From JAKSSE01 sp045597645 (GTDB taxonomy: Bacteria > Bacillota > Clostridia > Lachnospirales > Lachnospiraceae), in contig JAZLKM010000073.1 of the NCBI GenBank assembly GCA_045597645.1, positions 1-47,921 on the forward strand: a DNA stretch of 47,921 nucleotides, given 5' to 3'. Positions within the stretch are counted from its first letter, which is position 1. Every line of letters begins with the position of its first letter. This document shows, one piece after another, positions 26,283-33,868 of the stretch. The position numbers and the translations under genes are program-made. The notes under the pieces are model-generated. The model was not told where the DNA came from. It saw nothing but the letters and a program-made list of their open reading frames with translations, and searched no databases.

Positions 26283-26764
26283 TATTCCTCTTCCTCGCTG
26301 GTAACATCCTGTAGCGGGCCTTCTACCTTTTCTGAATAGAGATGTCCATCCAAGTGATCCATCTCATGCAAAAATGCTCTTGCCTTGAGGCCCTCGCCCT
26401 CTAAGATACGCTCCTGCATATTTTCATCAAACGCCTTCACCTTAACATAGTTTGGTCTGGTGACCTCACCACATTTTCCAGGGATAGAAAGGCACCCCTC
26501 AGAACCTGTCTGCTCTCCAGATGACTCAAGCAGTACTGGATTGATAAGTACAATCGGCTCATCTCCTTCTGGCGATACATCCACTACACAGATGCGTTTG
26601 AGCACTCCTACTTGAGGTGCTGCAAGTCCTACACCGTTTGCATCGTACATTGTGTCTAGCATATCTCCAATTAGAAGTCTGGTGCGCAGATTCACATCCT
26701 TCACCTCTTTGCAAGTCTCTCCCAACACAGGGTCGCCTACTGTCCTAATTTTTCTAAGTCCCAT
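26282..26764 (-). CDS. def: Peptide deformylase
   Basis: A metalloenzyme removing the N-formyl group from new proteins. The three family motifs are present: GVGLAAPQVG, EGCLSIPG with the metal-ligand cysteine, and the histidine ligands in HEMDHLDGHLY. At 160 residues it is normal, with an acidic C-terminal end. The ATG lies 18 nt behind priA and has GGAGGAG upstream. Confidence 0.96.
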   Translation of the reverse strand: MGLRKIRTVGDPVLGETCKEVKDVNLRTRLLIGDMLDTMYDANGVGLAAPQVGVLKRICVVDVSPEGDEPIVLINPVLLESSGEQTGSEGCLSIPGKCGEVTRPNYVKVKAFDENMQERILEGEGLKARAFLHEMDHLDGHLYSEKVEGPLQDVTSEEEE

Positions 26765-26782
26765 ATTCTCTCCTCCTGCAGC

Positions 26783-28774
26783 CTACGCGTCAAAATCAAA
26801 CTGAGACTGCACATACTTAAATGCCGGCTCTGCCAGCATATACTCCTCCAGCTTATCCTTTATAGCCACCAAATTCTCGTATTTGATGCTTTTTAGATAT
26901 ATATTCACTCGATAGACATCAGCTATCTTGCCTATGCCTGCATCCGATGATCCCAGCACTATAGTACTCTTCCCTGCATACATATTAGCAAAATTAGCTG
27001 CCATCGTTGCTGCGTTATCCAGCACATCCTTCTTCTCTGAAGTAAGTAAAATGCACATAATATGCCCAACCGGCGGATAGCCCAGCAGCGCTCTATAAGC
27101 TATCTCTTTTTTATAAAATTCCTTGTAATCTCCTGTCCCACTAAGCGTCACCGCATAATGGTCAGGCTGGTAGGTCTGGATCACTACTTTTCCAGGCATT
27201 TCACCTCGGCCTGCTCTACCTGCCGCCTGTGTAAGCAGCTGGAACGTGCGCTCTGCTGCCCTATAATCATTTACGCCAAGCGACAAGTCTGCTGCAAGTA
27301 TTCCAACCAGTGTAACCTTTGGAAAATCATGCCCTTTTACTATCATCTGGGTACCCAGCAATATATCTGCTTTCCCCGTTGCAAATGTCTTTAGTATGCG
27401 CTCATAGTCGCCTTTTTTTGTGGTCGTGTCAGCGTCCATTCGAAGTATTCTCGCGTCTGGAAAACGCTGCGACAGCACTTCTTCTATCTTCTCTGTGCCT
27501 GCCTTAAATCCATATACATATTTGCTATGGCATTTCGGACACTGCTTTGGCTTAGGCGCTGTATGTCCGCAATAGTGGCACACCAGCCTGCCACCCCTAT
27601 GCTCTGTCATTGAGACATCACAGTGTGGGCACTTAATTACCTCACCGCAGGATCTGCAGGAGATAAATCCTGACACACCTCGCCTATTAAGGAAAAGCAT
27701 AGTCTGCTCGCCCTTGCTTAGTCTGTCCTCCATAAGCTCCTGAAGCCTATTGCTAAGTATGCTTCTATTGCCTGCCCGAAGCTCTGCTCCAAGGTTTACT
27801 ATCTCGCAATCCGGCAGTGACCTCTCCTGCACTCTGTCTGGCAGTTCAAGCAATGTGAACTCGCCTTTTTGAGCTCTGTAATAGCTATCAAGCGAAGGCG
27901 TAGCACTTCCTAATACTACTGACGCACCATAATCCTTTGCCCTCTGTATGGCCACCTCTCTAGCGTGATACTTTGGAACAGTCTCGCTCTTGTAGCTACT
28001 TTCATGCTCCTCATCCACTATGATAAGCCCCAAATCTGGAAATGGTGCAAATAGCGCGCTCCTAGGTCCAATCATGATGTCTATCTCGCCATTTCTGGCT
28101 TTCTCCATCTGATCGTATCGCTCTCCTTTTGACATTTTGGAATGAAGAATAGATATGCGTTCTGGAAAACGTCCCATGAACCGTTGAACGGTCTGATAGG
28201 TAAGTGAAATCTCCGGTATAAGCACTATGGCCTGCTGACCATGGGCGACAATACGAGATATTATCTCCATATACACTTCTGTCTTGCCACTTCCTGTGAC
28301 TCCGTGTAATAGATATACGCCCTTTTTGCCTATTTCATATTCATTACACACCCTATCAGCCACAGATTGCTGCGACTTATTTAGACTCACTGGTGGCTTT
28401 GGCTCTCCCATAAGGGCCAGCGGGTCCTTCTTGCGGCTGTTCACCTTCTTTTTCACTGGCATCACAGTCTTGAGTGCTGCATTCACTGTGCCACCAAAAT
28501 ATCTTTTTATCCAAAAAGCCAGTGTGACTAGCCGGCTTTCTACAGTAATACTGCCCGGATGCACACCGAGGATATCTTTTATTTTATCCGGATCATACTT
28601 ACATTCCTCAGTCAATTCCACCACATAGCCGGTGATGGCCCTGTCTGATTTGCCAAATGGTATGTCCACCTGTATTCCCGCGCAGATTTCCTTTTCCAAA
28701 CACTCTGGCACATGGTATTGAAAAGTCCTGTCCAGCTTTTCACTTGATATATCTATAATTATGTCTGCGTACAT
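26783..28774 (-). CDS. priA: Primosomal protein N' (PriA helicase)
   Basis: PriA restarts stalled replication forks by loading the replicative helicase. After the DNA-binding N terminus come Walker A GVTGSGKTEVY, the helicase DEEH box in VDEEHESSYK, the zinc cysteines (CRSCGEVIKCPHC, CHYCG, CPKC) and helicase motifs V-VI (QAAGRAGRG). With 663 residues it is somewhat shorter than the usual 730-800. The start overlaps the stop of the GGDEF fusion gene (TAATG). Confidence 0.95.
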   Translation of the reverse strand: MYADIIIDISSEKLDRTFQYHVPECLEKEICAGIQVDIPFGKSDRAITGYVVELTEECKYDPDKIKDILGVHPGSITVESRLVTLAFWIKRYFGGTVNAALKTVMPVKKKVNSRKKDPLALMGEPKPPVSLNKSQQSVADRVCNEYEIGKKGVYLLHGVTGSGKTEVYMEIISRIVAHGQQAIVLIPEISLTYQTVQRFMGRFPERISILHSKMSKGERYDQMEKARNGEIDIMIGPRSALFAPFPDLGLIIVDEEHESSYKSETVPKYHAREVAIQRAKDYGASVVLGSATPSLDSYYRAQKGEFTLLELPDRVQERSLPDCEIVNLGAELRAGNRSILSNRLQELMEDRLSKGEQTMLFLNRRGVSGFISCRSCGEVIKCPHCDVSMTEHRGGRLVCHYCGHTAPKPKQCPKCHSKYVYGFKAGTEKIEEVLSQRFPDARILRMDADTTTKKGDYERILKTFATGKADILLGTQMIVKGHDFPKVTLVGILAADLSLGVNDYRAAERTFQLLTQAAGRAGRGEMPGKVVIQTYQPDHYAVTLSGTGDYKEFYKKEIAYRALLGYPPVGHIMCILLTSEKKDVLDNAATMAANFANMYAGKSTIVLGSSDAGIGKIADVYRVNIYLKSIKYENLVAIKDKLEEYMLAEPAFKYVQSQFDFDA

Positions 28775-30708
28775 TAATCGTCCGTATCCACTTTTACAAA
28801 ATGCGAACCAAGAGGGTGCTCTTTTTTATACTGGCGCTTGGCCTTGTACATAGCCTCATCCGCCTCCTTGTAGCATTTTTCGAAATTATAACTATCATCC
28901 TTTTTAACCGCGCTCACCCCGACACTCACATGAACTTCAAACGGAACATTCTCTTCTCTATTTGCATTTTGATGTTCTATATCAAACATGACATCGAGTA
29001 ACATTTTCTCGATGTGAGGGGCCTTGTCGGTCACATACATTGCTGCATATTCGTCGCCACCATATCTGGCAATAAGACCATTGTCTTTGATGACATTTTT
29101 AAGAATTCTAGCCGCAATTATCAGCGCCTTGTCACCTTCCTTGTGACCATAAGTATCATTTATATATTTTAGGTTATTAAGGTCAGCGTTTATAACCACT
29201 ACCGTCTTGCCATTGCTCTTCTCTAGCATCTGGTTCTTGAGCTCCATGAATCCTGCTCGATTCAAGAGTCCCGTCAATACATCTGTGTGATACAATTCGC
29301 GCATGCGCTCTCTGGCTGCGTTAAGCTTCATCTGCTGTACAGTAACACCAACGATATTATTTATATTCTGACAGAACCGCCTAAAATTCATAAAGTCTGT
29401 AACACCAGGCTTAAATCCGATTGCCAAATATCCATAGAGGATTCCTTTTACAAAAACCGGATAAATCATGAGCGGTGTCTCTTCCCGCACATGCTTGTCA
29501 TAGTCGGGTATTATCTCCCCGCCCATTAGCTGTATAGGTCGAGTGCTAAATTTTCCTCCCACATACGAAACTATGCTTGAAATATTGCGTGGCATAGCAC
29601 GCCTCTCATCCTTATATGTGATGAAATCATCAGACATGCACCAGTAAAAATAGTCGCAGTCAAGCATGGCATGCACCGCTTCACGCGTAGACTCAGCTAT
29701 TTCTGTCACACTGCTGCTATTTACTGCACGGCTCACCATACGTATGAGGACGAGCTCGCTGGTGTTATACCCCTGAAGCTTTCCGTAAAGCTCGCTTGTA
29801 CGATTCTCGAAAAGTTCCCTGCTGCGCTTTCTGCATCCACATGATTCGCTGGGGATGAACTCCAGACCCACGTTGTAATCTCGCTTTTGAACCTCGCCTG
29901 TATGTACATAATCATCAATTGCTGAGATAGTCGATCTGGCCATCGCATCATAATTAGGTCTGACCGTAGTGATTCGTGGGTTGTGAAACTCTGCTTCTGA
30001 TACGCCATCAAATCCAGTTACAATCACATCCTTAGGCACTATATATCCGTGTTCAAGCAGGACGTCACACACTGTGGCCGCCATAGTGTCATTTGCACAA
30101 ATTATTGCCTCCGGAACCGGCTCTTTGCGCGACAACAGCTCCAGCATCACTTCTCTTGCAGGCTCGCTCCAGAACATACCCTCGCCAACATTGTTTCTAT
30201 CAAATGGTATATCGTAATCAGCAATTACCCGTTTGAATATTTCCAATCTCTCATCGGAGAGTCGAGCACCGTTAGTGCCGGCCATAAAAAATAGGCGACG
30301 ACAGCCATGATGCTCGATTACATGTCTTACAACCTGCTCAAAGCCTGACGTATAGTTGAACATCACATTTGTCGCATCATCTCTGCGGCCATCAATGCAA
30401 ATCACTGGTATTCCCAGCTGCTTGCCGCCTGCCACAAATGCATTCACCTGATTTTCAGTAAATTTTTCAACAAAAACAACTATACCGCAGAGTCTCTCAT
30501 ACGGCATAATGTTATAGATGAGACTTTCATCGTCCTTGTCCATTCTCTCCCAGTGTCTGTCACCAAAGATTGAATAGAACTCAATGTGATATCCTCGCTC
30601 TCTAGCGCAAATCGCCATTGTATTACAGAGCAAAGTCTCTATTTCGTTTTGGACATCGGCCACACACACTGCTATCGTATTGGCACGAATACTTGTCCTA
30701 TTTTCCAC
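28774..30708 (-). CDS. LacI-like ligand-binding domain fused to GGDEF diguanylate cyclase, cytoplasmic
   Basis: Residues about 10-300 form a LacI/GalR-type effector-binding domain (IVVFVEKF, VICIDGRRDD, IICANDTMAATV, VIVTGFDGVSEAEF) without the usual DNA-binding helix-turn-helix. A middle region (about 320-470) looks GAF-like, and the GGDEF domain (about 475-640) has RYGGDEY. There is no membrane segment or signal peptide, so an intracellular sugar or metabolite may control cyclic di-GMP production. No RxxD inhibitory site is present. GTG 30708 lies inside the end of pyrI (11-nt overlap) with GAGGAAA upstream. It is an unusual member of a housekeeping operon. Confidence 0.88.
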   Translation of the reverse strand: MENRTSIRANTIAVCVADVQNEIETLLCNTMAICARERGYHIEFYSIFGDRHWERMDKDDESLIYNIMPYERLCGIVVFVEKFTENQVNAFVAGGKQLGIPVICIDGRRDDATNVMFNYTSGFEQVVRHVIEHHGCRRLFFMAGTNGARLSDERLEIFKRVIADYDIPFDRNNVGEGMFWSEPAREVMLELLSRKEPVPEAIICANDTMAATVCDVLLEHGYIVPKDVIVTGFDGVSEAEFHNPRITTVRPNYDAMARSTISAIDDYVHTGEVQKRDYNVGLEFIPSESCGCRKRSRELFENRTSELYGKLQGYNTSELVLIRMVSRAVNSSSVTEIAESTREAVHAMLDCDYFYWCMSDDFITYKDERRAMPRNISSIVSYVGGKFSTRPIQLMGGEIIPDYDKHVREETPLMIYPVFVKGILYGYLAIGFKPGVTDFMNFRRFCQNINNIVGVTVQQMKLNAARERMRELYHTDVLTGLLNRAGFMELKNQMLEKSNGKTVVVINADLNNLKYINDTYGHKEGDKALIIAARILKNVIKDNGLIARYGGDEYAAMYVTDKAPHIEKMLLDVMFDIEHQNANREENVPFEVHVSVGVSAVKKDDSYNFEKCYKEADEAMYKAKRQYKKEHPLGSHFVKVDTDD

Positions 30709-31126
30709 TATACTTTTCCTCGCAGTATCTGCAACGGTATATCTCTCGCTCTTCGTCTGCCAAGAAAAACACCTGTGTCAGTTCCTGCTCTATGCTAGTA
30801 ATGCATCTTGGATTCTTGCAGGAGATTACATTATGTATTTCCTTTGGAAGTGTAAGTCGCATCTTGTCGACTATCGCATCATCCTTTATAACATTCACTG
30901 TGATATTGTGGTCTATAAAGCCAAGTATCTCCAGGTCCAGCGCCTCTACAGGGCATTCCACCTTGATTATATCTTTCTTTCCCATCTTGTTGCTCTTGGC
31001 ATTCTTGATAATGGCAACCGTACAGTCAAGCTGGTCAAGCTTCAAATCATGATATATTCTCAGACTCTCTCCCGCCTTGATATGATCAAGCACAAAGCCC
31101 TCATGGATTCCACTAATGTTAAGCAT
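30698..31126 (-). CDS. pyrI: Aspartate carbamoyltransferase regulatory chain
   Basis: The regulatory subunit binds nucleotides at its N-terminal domain and the catalytic chain through a zinc site; the zinc cysteines are in CKNPRC and CRYC. MLNISGIHEGFVLDHI and LGFIDHNITVNVI match the family. The 142 residues are slightly short. The N-terminal allosteric domain appears complete. It lies eight bases behind pyrB, with GGAGGAG before the ATG. Confidence 0.93.
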   Translation of the reverse strand: MLNISGIHEGFVLDHIKAGESLRIYHDLKLDQLDCTVAIIKNAKSNKMGKKDIIKVECPVEALDLEILGFIDHNITVNVIKDDAIVDKMRLTLPKEIHNVISCKNPRCITSIEQELTQVFFLADEEREIYRCRYCEEKYSGK

Positions 31127-31134
31127 TGCTCCTC

Positions 31135-32052
31135 CTAGTCTACCTTGATTCCAAGGAGTGTAAGTATTAGCGCCATTCGGATGTATACTCCGTACTGTGC
31201 CTGTCTAAAATATGCTGCTCTTGGATCATCATCTACCTCAACTGATATCTCGTTCACTCTAGGAAGCGGATGTAATACCATCATGTTTTCCTTTGCAAGA
31301 GCCATCTTTGCTTTATCAAGGATGTAGAAGTTCTTAAGTCTTAAGTAATCTTCCTCATTGAAGAATCGTTCTCTTTGCACTCTTGTCATATACAATATAT
31401 CAAGATTGCACATTACATCCTCGAGCTTTTCTGCCTCAACGAAGTCAACTTTCTTCTCAACCAGCATATCCCTTATGTAGTCAGGTACCTTTAGCTCTTC
31501 CGGTGATATGAGTATAAATTTAATTCCCTCATATCTTACAAGAGCATTGATAAGTGAATGCACTGTTCGTCCAAACTTTAGGTCACCACACAGTCCTATT
31601 GTTAGGTCGCGAATCTCACCTCGAAGTGAATGTATTGTAAGAAGATCAGTCAATGTCTGGGTGGGATGCTGATGTCCACCATCGCCCGCATTTATAACTG
31701 GAATCGAACTGTTCATAGATGCCACAAGAGGGGCTCCTTCCTTCGGATGCCTCATGGCACAAATATCTGCATAGCAAGAAATAACACGTATAGTGTCTGC
31801 AACACTCTCGCCCTTAGCAGCCGAGCTGGAATCTGCGCTGGAAAATCCCAGAACATTTCCTCCTAAGTTCATCATTGCTGCTTCAAAGCTAAGTCTGGTT
31901 CTAGTACTTGGCTCGTAAAAGCAGGTTGCCAACTTTTTACCTTCGCAGGCATGAGCGTATTTTTCTGGCTTTTGTTCTATGTCATAAGCCAATTTTATCA
32001 GCTCATCTAGTTCCTCCACTGTGAAATCCAGCGGGCTCATCATGTGTCGCAT
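31135..32052 (-). CDS. pyrB: Aspartate carbamoyltransferase catalytic chain
   Basis: This enzyme joins carbamoyl phosphate and aspartate, the first committed step of pyrimidine synthesis. The carbamoyl-phosphate site is in PSTRTRLSFE, with HQHPTQTLTD and PLPRVNEIS further on. Length 305 is standard. ATG 32052 has GGAGGAG five bases upstream. It is the first gene after the promoter at 32098-32126. The leader is only about 40 bases, with no room for a PyrR attenuator. Confidence 0.96.
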   Translation of the reverse strand: MRHMMSPLDFTVEELDELIKLAYDIEQKPEKYAHACEGKKLATCFYEPSTRTRLSFEAAMMNLGGNVLGFSSADSSSAAKGESVADTIRVISCYADICAMRHPKEGAPLVASMNSSIPVINAGDGGHQHPTQTLTDLLTIHSLRGEIRDLTIGLCGDLKFGRTVHSLINALVRYEGIKFILISPEELKVPDYIRDMLVEKKVDFVEAEKLEDVMCNLDILYMTRVQRERFFNEEDYLRLKNFYILDKAKMALAKENMMVLHPLPRVNEISVEVDDDPRAAYFRQAQYGVYIRMALILTLLGIKVD

Positions 32053-32097
32053 TGTATCTCCTCCACAATATGACTGTCGTTAATACATAATCGTTTT

Positions 32098-32126
32098 ATT
32101 ATATCTTTTTTCTGCTATATATTCAA
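32098..32126 (-). promoter_or_regulatory. Sigma-A-type promoter of the pyrBI operon
   Basis: On the minus strand -35 TTGAAT (32121-32126) and a perfect -10 TATAAT (32098-32103) are 17 bases apart. It lies about 45 bases ahead of pyrB and probably serves the whole chain down to 17.6 kb. Confidence 0.8.
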
Positions 32127-32168
32127 CAATTGACACGGATTGTGTATCCGGTTCACGGTTTCGCCTTG

Positions 32169-32219
32169 CTGCGTAGTTTCGATTCCAAGCTTGTTTCATG
32201 GCTCTACTTTGCTACGCAG
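32169..32219 (-). other. Inverted repeat behind xth
   Basis: CTGCGTAG (32169-32176) and CTACGCAG (32212-32219) are perfect inverted copies with a 35-base loop, directly behind the xth stop. There is no T-run, so it is at best a weak terminator or processing element. Confidence 0.4.
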
Positions 32220-32222
32220 TTT

Positions 32223-32975
32223 CTAATTCAGAAGTAATTCTACCGGACAATGGTCTGAGCCAAATATATCGCAATGGATACGTGCGTCTTCCAGTCTTCC
32301 CTTTAGGCTCTCAGACGTGATGAAATAATCAATACGCCATCCAGCATTTTTCTCTCTCGCCTTGAATCTATAGCTCCACCATGAGTAAATATCCCTTTGC
32401 TCCGGATAGAAATATCTAAACGTGTCTATAAATCCATCCTCCAAAAGCGCTGTCATCTTGCCTCGTTCTTCATCTGTAAATCCTGCATTCCTATGATTTG
32501 AGGAGGGATTCTTTAAGTCTATTTCCTCATGTGCAACATTAAGATCACCGCACAATACAACAGGTTTATTTTCTTCTAGCTTTTTCAGATATTTTCTGAA
32601 GTCATCCTCCCATACCATCCTGTATTCCAGGCGCAGAAGCTCCTGCTTAGAATTAGGTGTGTAGCAGGTCACAAGGTAGAAATCCTCATATTCAAGAGTT
32701 ATCACTCGACCTTCGTGGTCATGCTCCTCTATCCCTATGCCGTACGTCACGTTTATAGGATGATGCTTTGTAAATATCGCAGTGCCTGAATATCCTTTTT
32801 TTTCAGCATAATTCCAGTACTGCTCGTATCCGGGGAGTTCAAGTTCTATCTGTCCTTCTGACAACTTTGTCTCCTGCAAGCAAAAGAAATCCGCATCCAC
32901 GTTCTTAAAAAATTCCAAAAACCCCTTATCCACACAAGCTCTAAGCCCATTCACATTCCATGATATAAATTTCAT
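32223..32975 (-). CDS. xth: Exodeoxyribonuclease III / AP endonuclease
   Basis: A DNA-repair nuclease of the ExoIII/ExoA type that cuts at abasic sites. The family residues are in WNVNGLRA, LQETKLS, GDLNVAHEEIDL, WRIDYFI and SDHCPVEL, covering metal-binding Glu, catalytic Asp-Asn and the His-Asp pair. The 250 residues are standard. ATG 32975 has GAGGA nine bases before. It is a single gene between the pyr promoter and the repeat-rich region at 33.0-33.7 kb. Confidence 0.95.
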   Translation of the reverse strand: MKFISWNVNGLRACVDKGFLEFFKNVDADFFCLQETKLSEGQIELELPGYEQYWNYAEKKGYSGTAIFTKHHPINVTYGIGIEEHDHEGRVITLEYEDFYLVTCYTPNSKQELLRLEYRMVWEDDFRKYLKKLEENKPVVLCGDLNVAHEEIDLKNPSSNHRNAGFTDEERGKMTALLEDGFIDTFRYFYPEQRDIYSWWSYRFKAREKNAGWRIDYFITSESLKGRLEDARIHCDIFGSDHCPVELLLN

Positions 32976-33015
32976 ATTTGTAGTTCCTCGTTTCTCTAAT
33001 ATGCTTCTACCGCAG

Positions 33016-33110
33016 CACTACTTGTTCTCCTAATGCACTCCGGAACAAGCGCTGCTTGTTTCCTAACGCACTTCGGACTAAGCGCTGCTTGTTTCCTAAC
33101 GCACTTCTAT
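33016..33110. repeat. Tandem repeat, 33-34 bp unit, about three copies
   Basis: Copies start at 33016, 33050 and 33083. The consensus is cRctRcttgtt-tcctaaYgcac followed by tYcggaMYaag; the third copy is identical to the second over its first 25 bases and then diverges. Copy 1 also contains the inverted pair CTTGTTC/GAACAAG. It lies in the leader side of xth. No coding function is seen. Confidence 0.8.
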
Positions 33111-33223
33111 TCGCTATACTTTGATAGTTCACATGTAATCTTCGCAAACTCATATAATTGTACCCCTTTCTGAATATTTTTCTCTAGTCATTTACAACCA
33201 AAAACGCTTACTCCGGCAATATT

Positions 33224-33435
33224 GTAGGTAATTCCCTAGGCCTCTTTACCTACTATTTCTAATTCCTAGTGCCTCGTAGGTGCTGCTTCCTGCTTCTTTA
33301 CCTACTATTTCTAGCTCCTCGCGCCTCGTAGGTGCTGCTTCCTGCTTCTTTACCTACTTATTGTTGCTTATGACTCAAGGTAGGTACAAGTTACAGATAG
33401 TCTACCTACTATTTGTTGCTTCGCCTCTACAGTAG
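33224..33435. repeat. 52-bp tandem repeat and TACCTAC/GTAGGT array
   Basis: Two full 52-bp units (33245-33296 and 33297-33348) and a partial third begin with TTTACCTACTATTTCTA and end with GTGCTGCTTCCTGCTTC-like sequence. TACCTAC or its complement GTAGGT occurs about nine times between 33224 and 33435 in both orientations, which allows several alternative hairpins. Nothing coding is visible. Confidence 0.8.
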
Positions 33436-33450
33436 GTTTTTAATCGAAAG

Positions 33451-33552
33451 TCGAACCGACCGACGAGACGCTTCGCGGCGAGGAGACGAACCCACCGCTG
33501 TGCGAAGCGCAGCTGAGTTCAAGTCCCCTTCTGCACAAAAAAAGCTAAGCCA
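33451..33552 (+). repeat. tRNA-Leu-associated repeat, unit 1 (102 bp)
   Basis: The unit starts TCGAACCGACCGACGAGACG and ends with a T-arm-like GTTCAAGTCCCCTTCTGCA, A-run and GCTAAGCCA. It has the same length as unit 2 and differs at two positions in the hairpin/T-arm junction (33510 and 33516 region), which weaken the pairing of its main hairpin. The terminator half that follows unit 2 is missing here. Confidence 0.85.
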
Positions 33553-33569
33553 AAAGATTATCATTTTAT

Positions 33570-33706
33570 GCAGAAGATGGGGTGAGAAGGACACAGAAAA
33601 TGGTCCGGTGGACCATTTTCCCTTCGAACCGACCGACGAGACGCTTCGCGGCGAGGAGACGAACCCACCGCTGTGCGAAGCACAGCTGGGTTCAAGTCCC
33701 CTTCTG
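33570..33706 (+). other. tRNA-like element bounded by GCAGAAG and CTTCTGC
   Basis: The stretch begins GCAGAAGATGGGG and ends GTTCAAGTCCCCTTCTGC, so its ends could pair like the 7-bp acceptor stem of the neighbouring tRNA-Leu. Inside are two strong hairpins: GAAAATGGTCC-GGT-GGACCATTTTC (33596-33620) and GAACCCA/TGGGTTC outside GCTGTGC-GAA-GCACAGC (33661-33693). It is 137 nt long and has no normal anticodon arm, so it is not a working tRNA. Confidence 0.55.
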
Positions 33707-33725
33707 CACAAAAAAAGCTAAGCCA
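33624..33725 (+). repeat. tRNA-Leu-associated repeat, unit 2 (102 bp)
   Basis: This copy lies 173 bases from unit 1. Its 3' part from 33688, with the terminator and the 3' end of the tRNA-Leu gene, makes a near-perfect 78-base inverted repeat ending at 33765. Short open frames across both units, on either strand, are translations of these structured repeats and not genes. Confidence 0.85.
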
Positions 33726-33741
33726 TTAGGCTTAGCTTTTT
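33711..33741. terminator. Terminator of tRNA-Leu, bidirectional
   Basis: AAGCTAAGCC-ATTA-GGCTTAGCTT with A and T runs on both sides forms an intrinsic terminator in both directions. It directly follows the 3' end of the tRNA on the minus strand. Confidence 0.85.
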
Positions 33742-33743
33742 AT

Positions 33744-33826
33744 GCAGAAGATGGGACTTGAACCCACACGATATTGCTACCACAGGCACCTGAAGCCTGC
33801 GCGTCTGCCAATTCCGCCACTTCTGC
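33744..33826 (-). tRNA. tRNA-Leu (anticodon CAG)
   Basis: The 83-nt minus-strand sequence has acceptor stem GCAGAAG/CTTCTGC, the Leu-type D arm TGGCGGAATTGGCAGAC, anticodon stem-loop CAGGC-TTCAGGT-GCCTG with anticodon CAG (reads CUG), a long variable arm and T-arm GGGTTCAAGTCCC. The discriminator base is A and CCA is not encoded. Its own promoter and terminator are present. Confidence 0.95.
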
Positions 33827-33836
33827 GAACTTTGTT

Positions 33837-33865
33837 AGATTACATTAAATGTAATCAAAAGTCAA
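33837..33865 (-). promoter_or_regulatory. Promoter of tRNA-Leu
   Basis: On the minus strand TTGACT (33860-33865) and TAATCT (33837-33842) are 17 bases apart, placing the transcript start a few bases before the tRNA. The spacer carries the palindrome GATTACAT/ATGTAATC. Confidence 0.75.
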
Positions 33866-33868
33866 TAT

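Noticed and set aside
33016..33348. CRISPR array
   Set aside because: The repeats are directly adjacent without unique spacers of constant size and no cas genes are nearby.
33570..33706. A second functional tRNA on the plus strand
   Set aside because: Only acceptor-like and T-arm-like ends are present; there is no D arm or anticodon arm and the length is 137 nt.
33413..33721. Open frames of about 100 codons on both strands across the tRNA-associated repeats
   Set aside because: They are translations of structured repeat units and tRNA-like ends, lack ribosome-binding sites and have odd composition.
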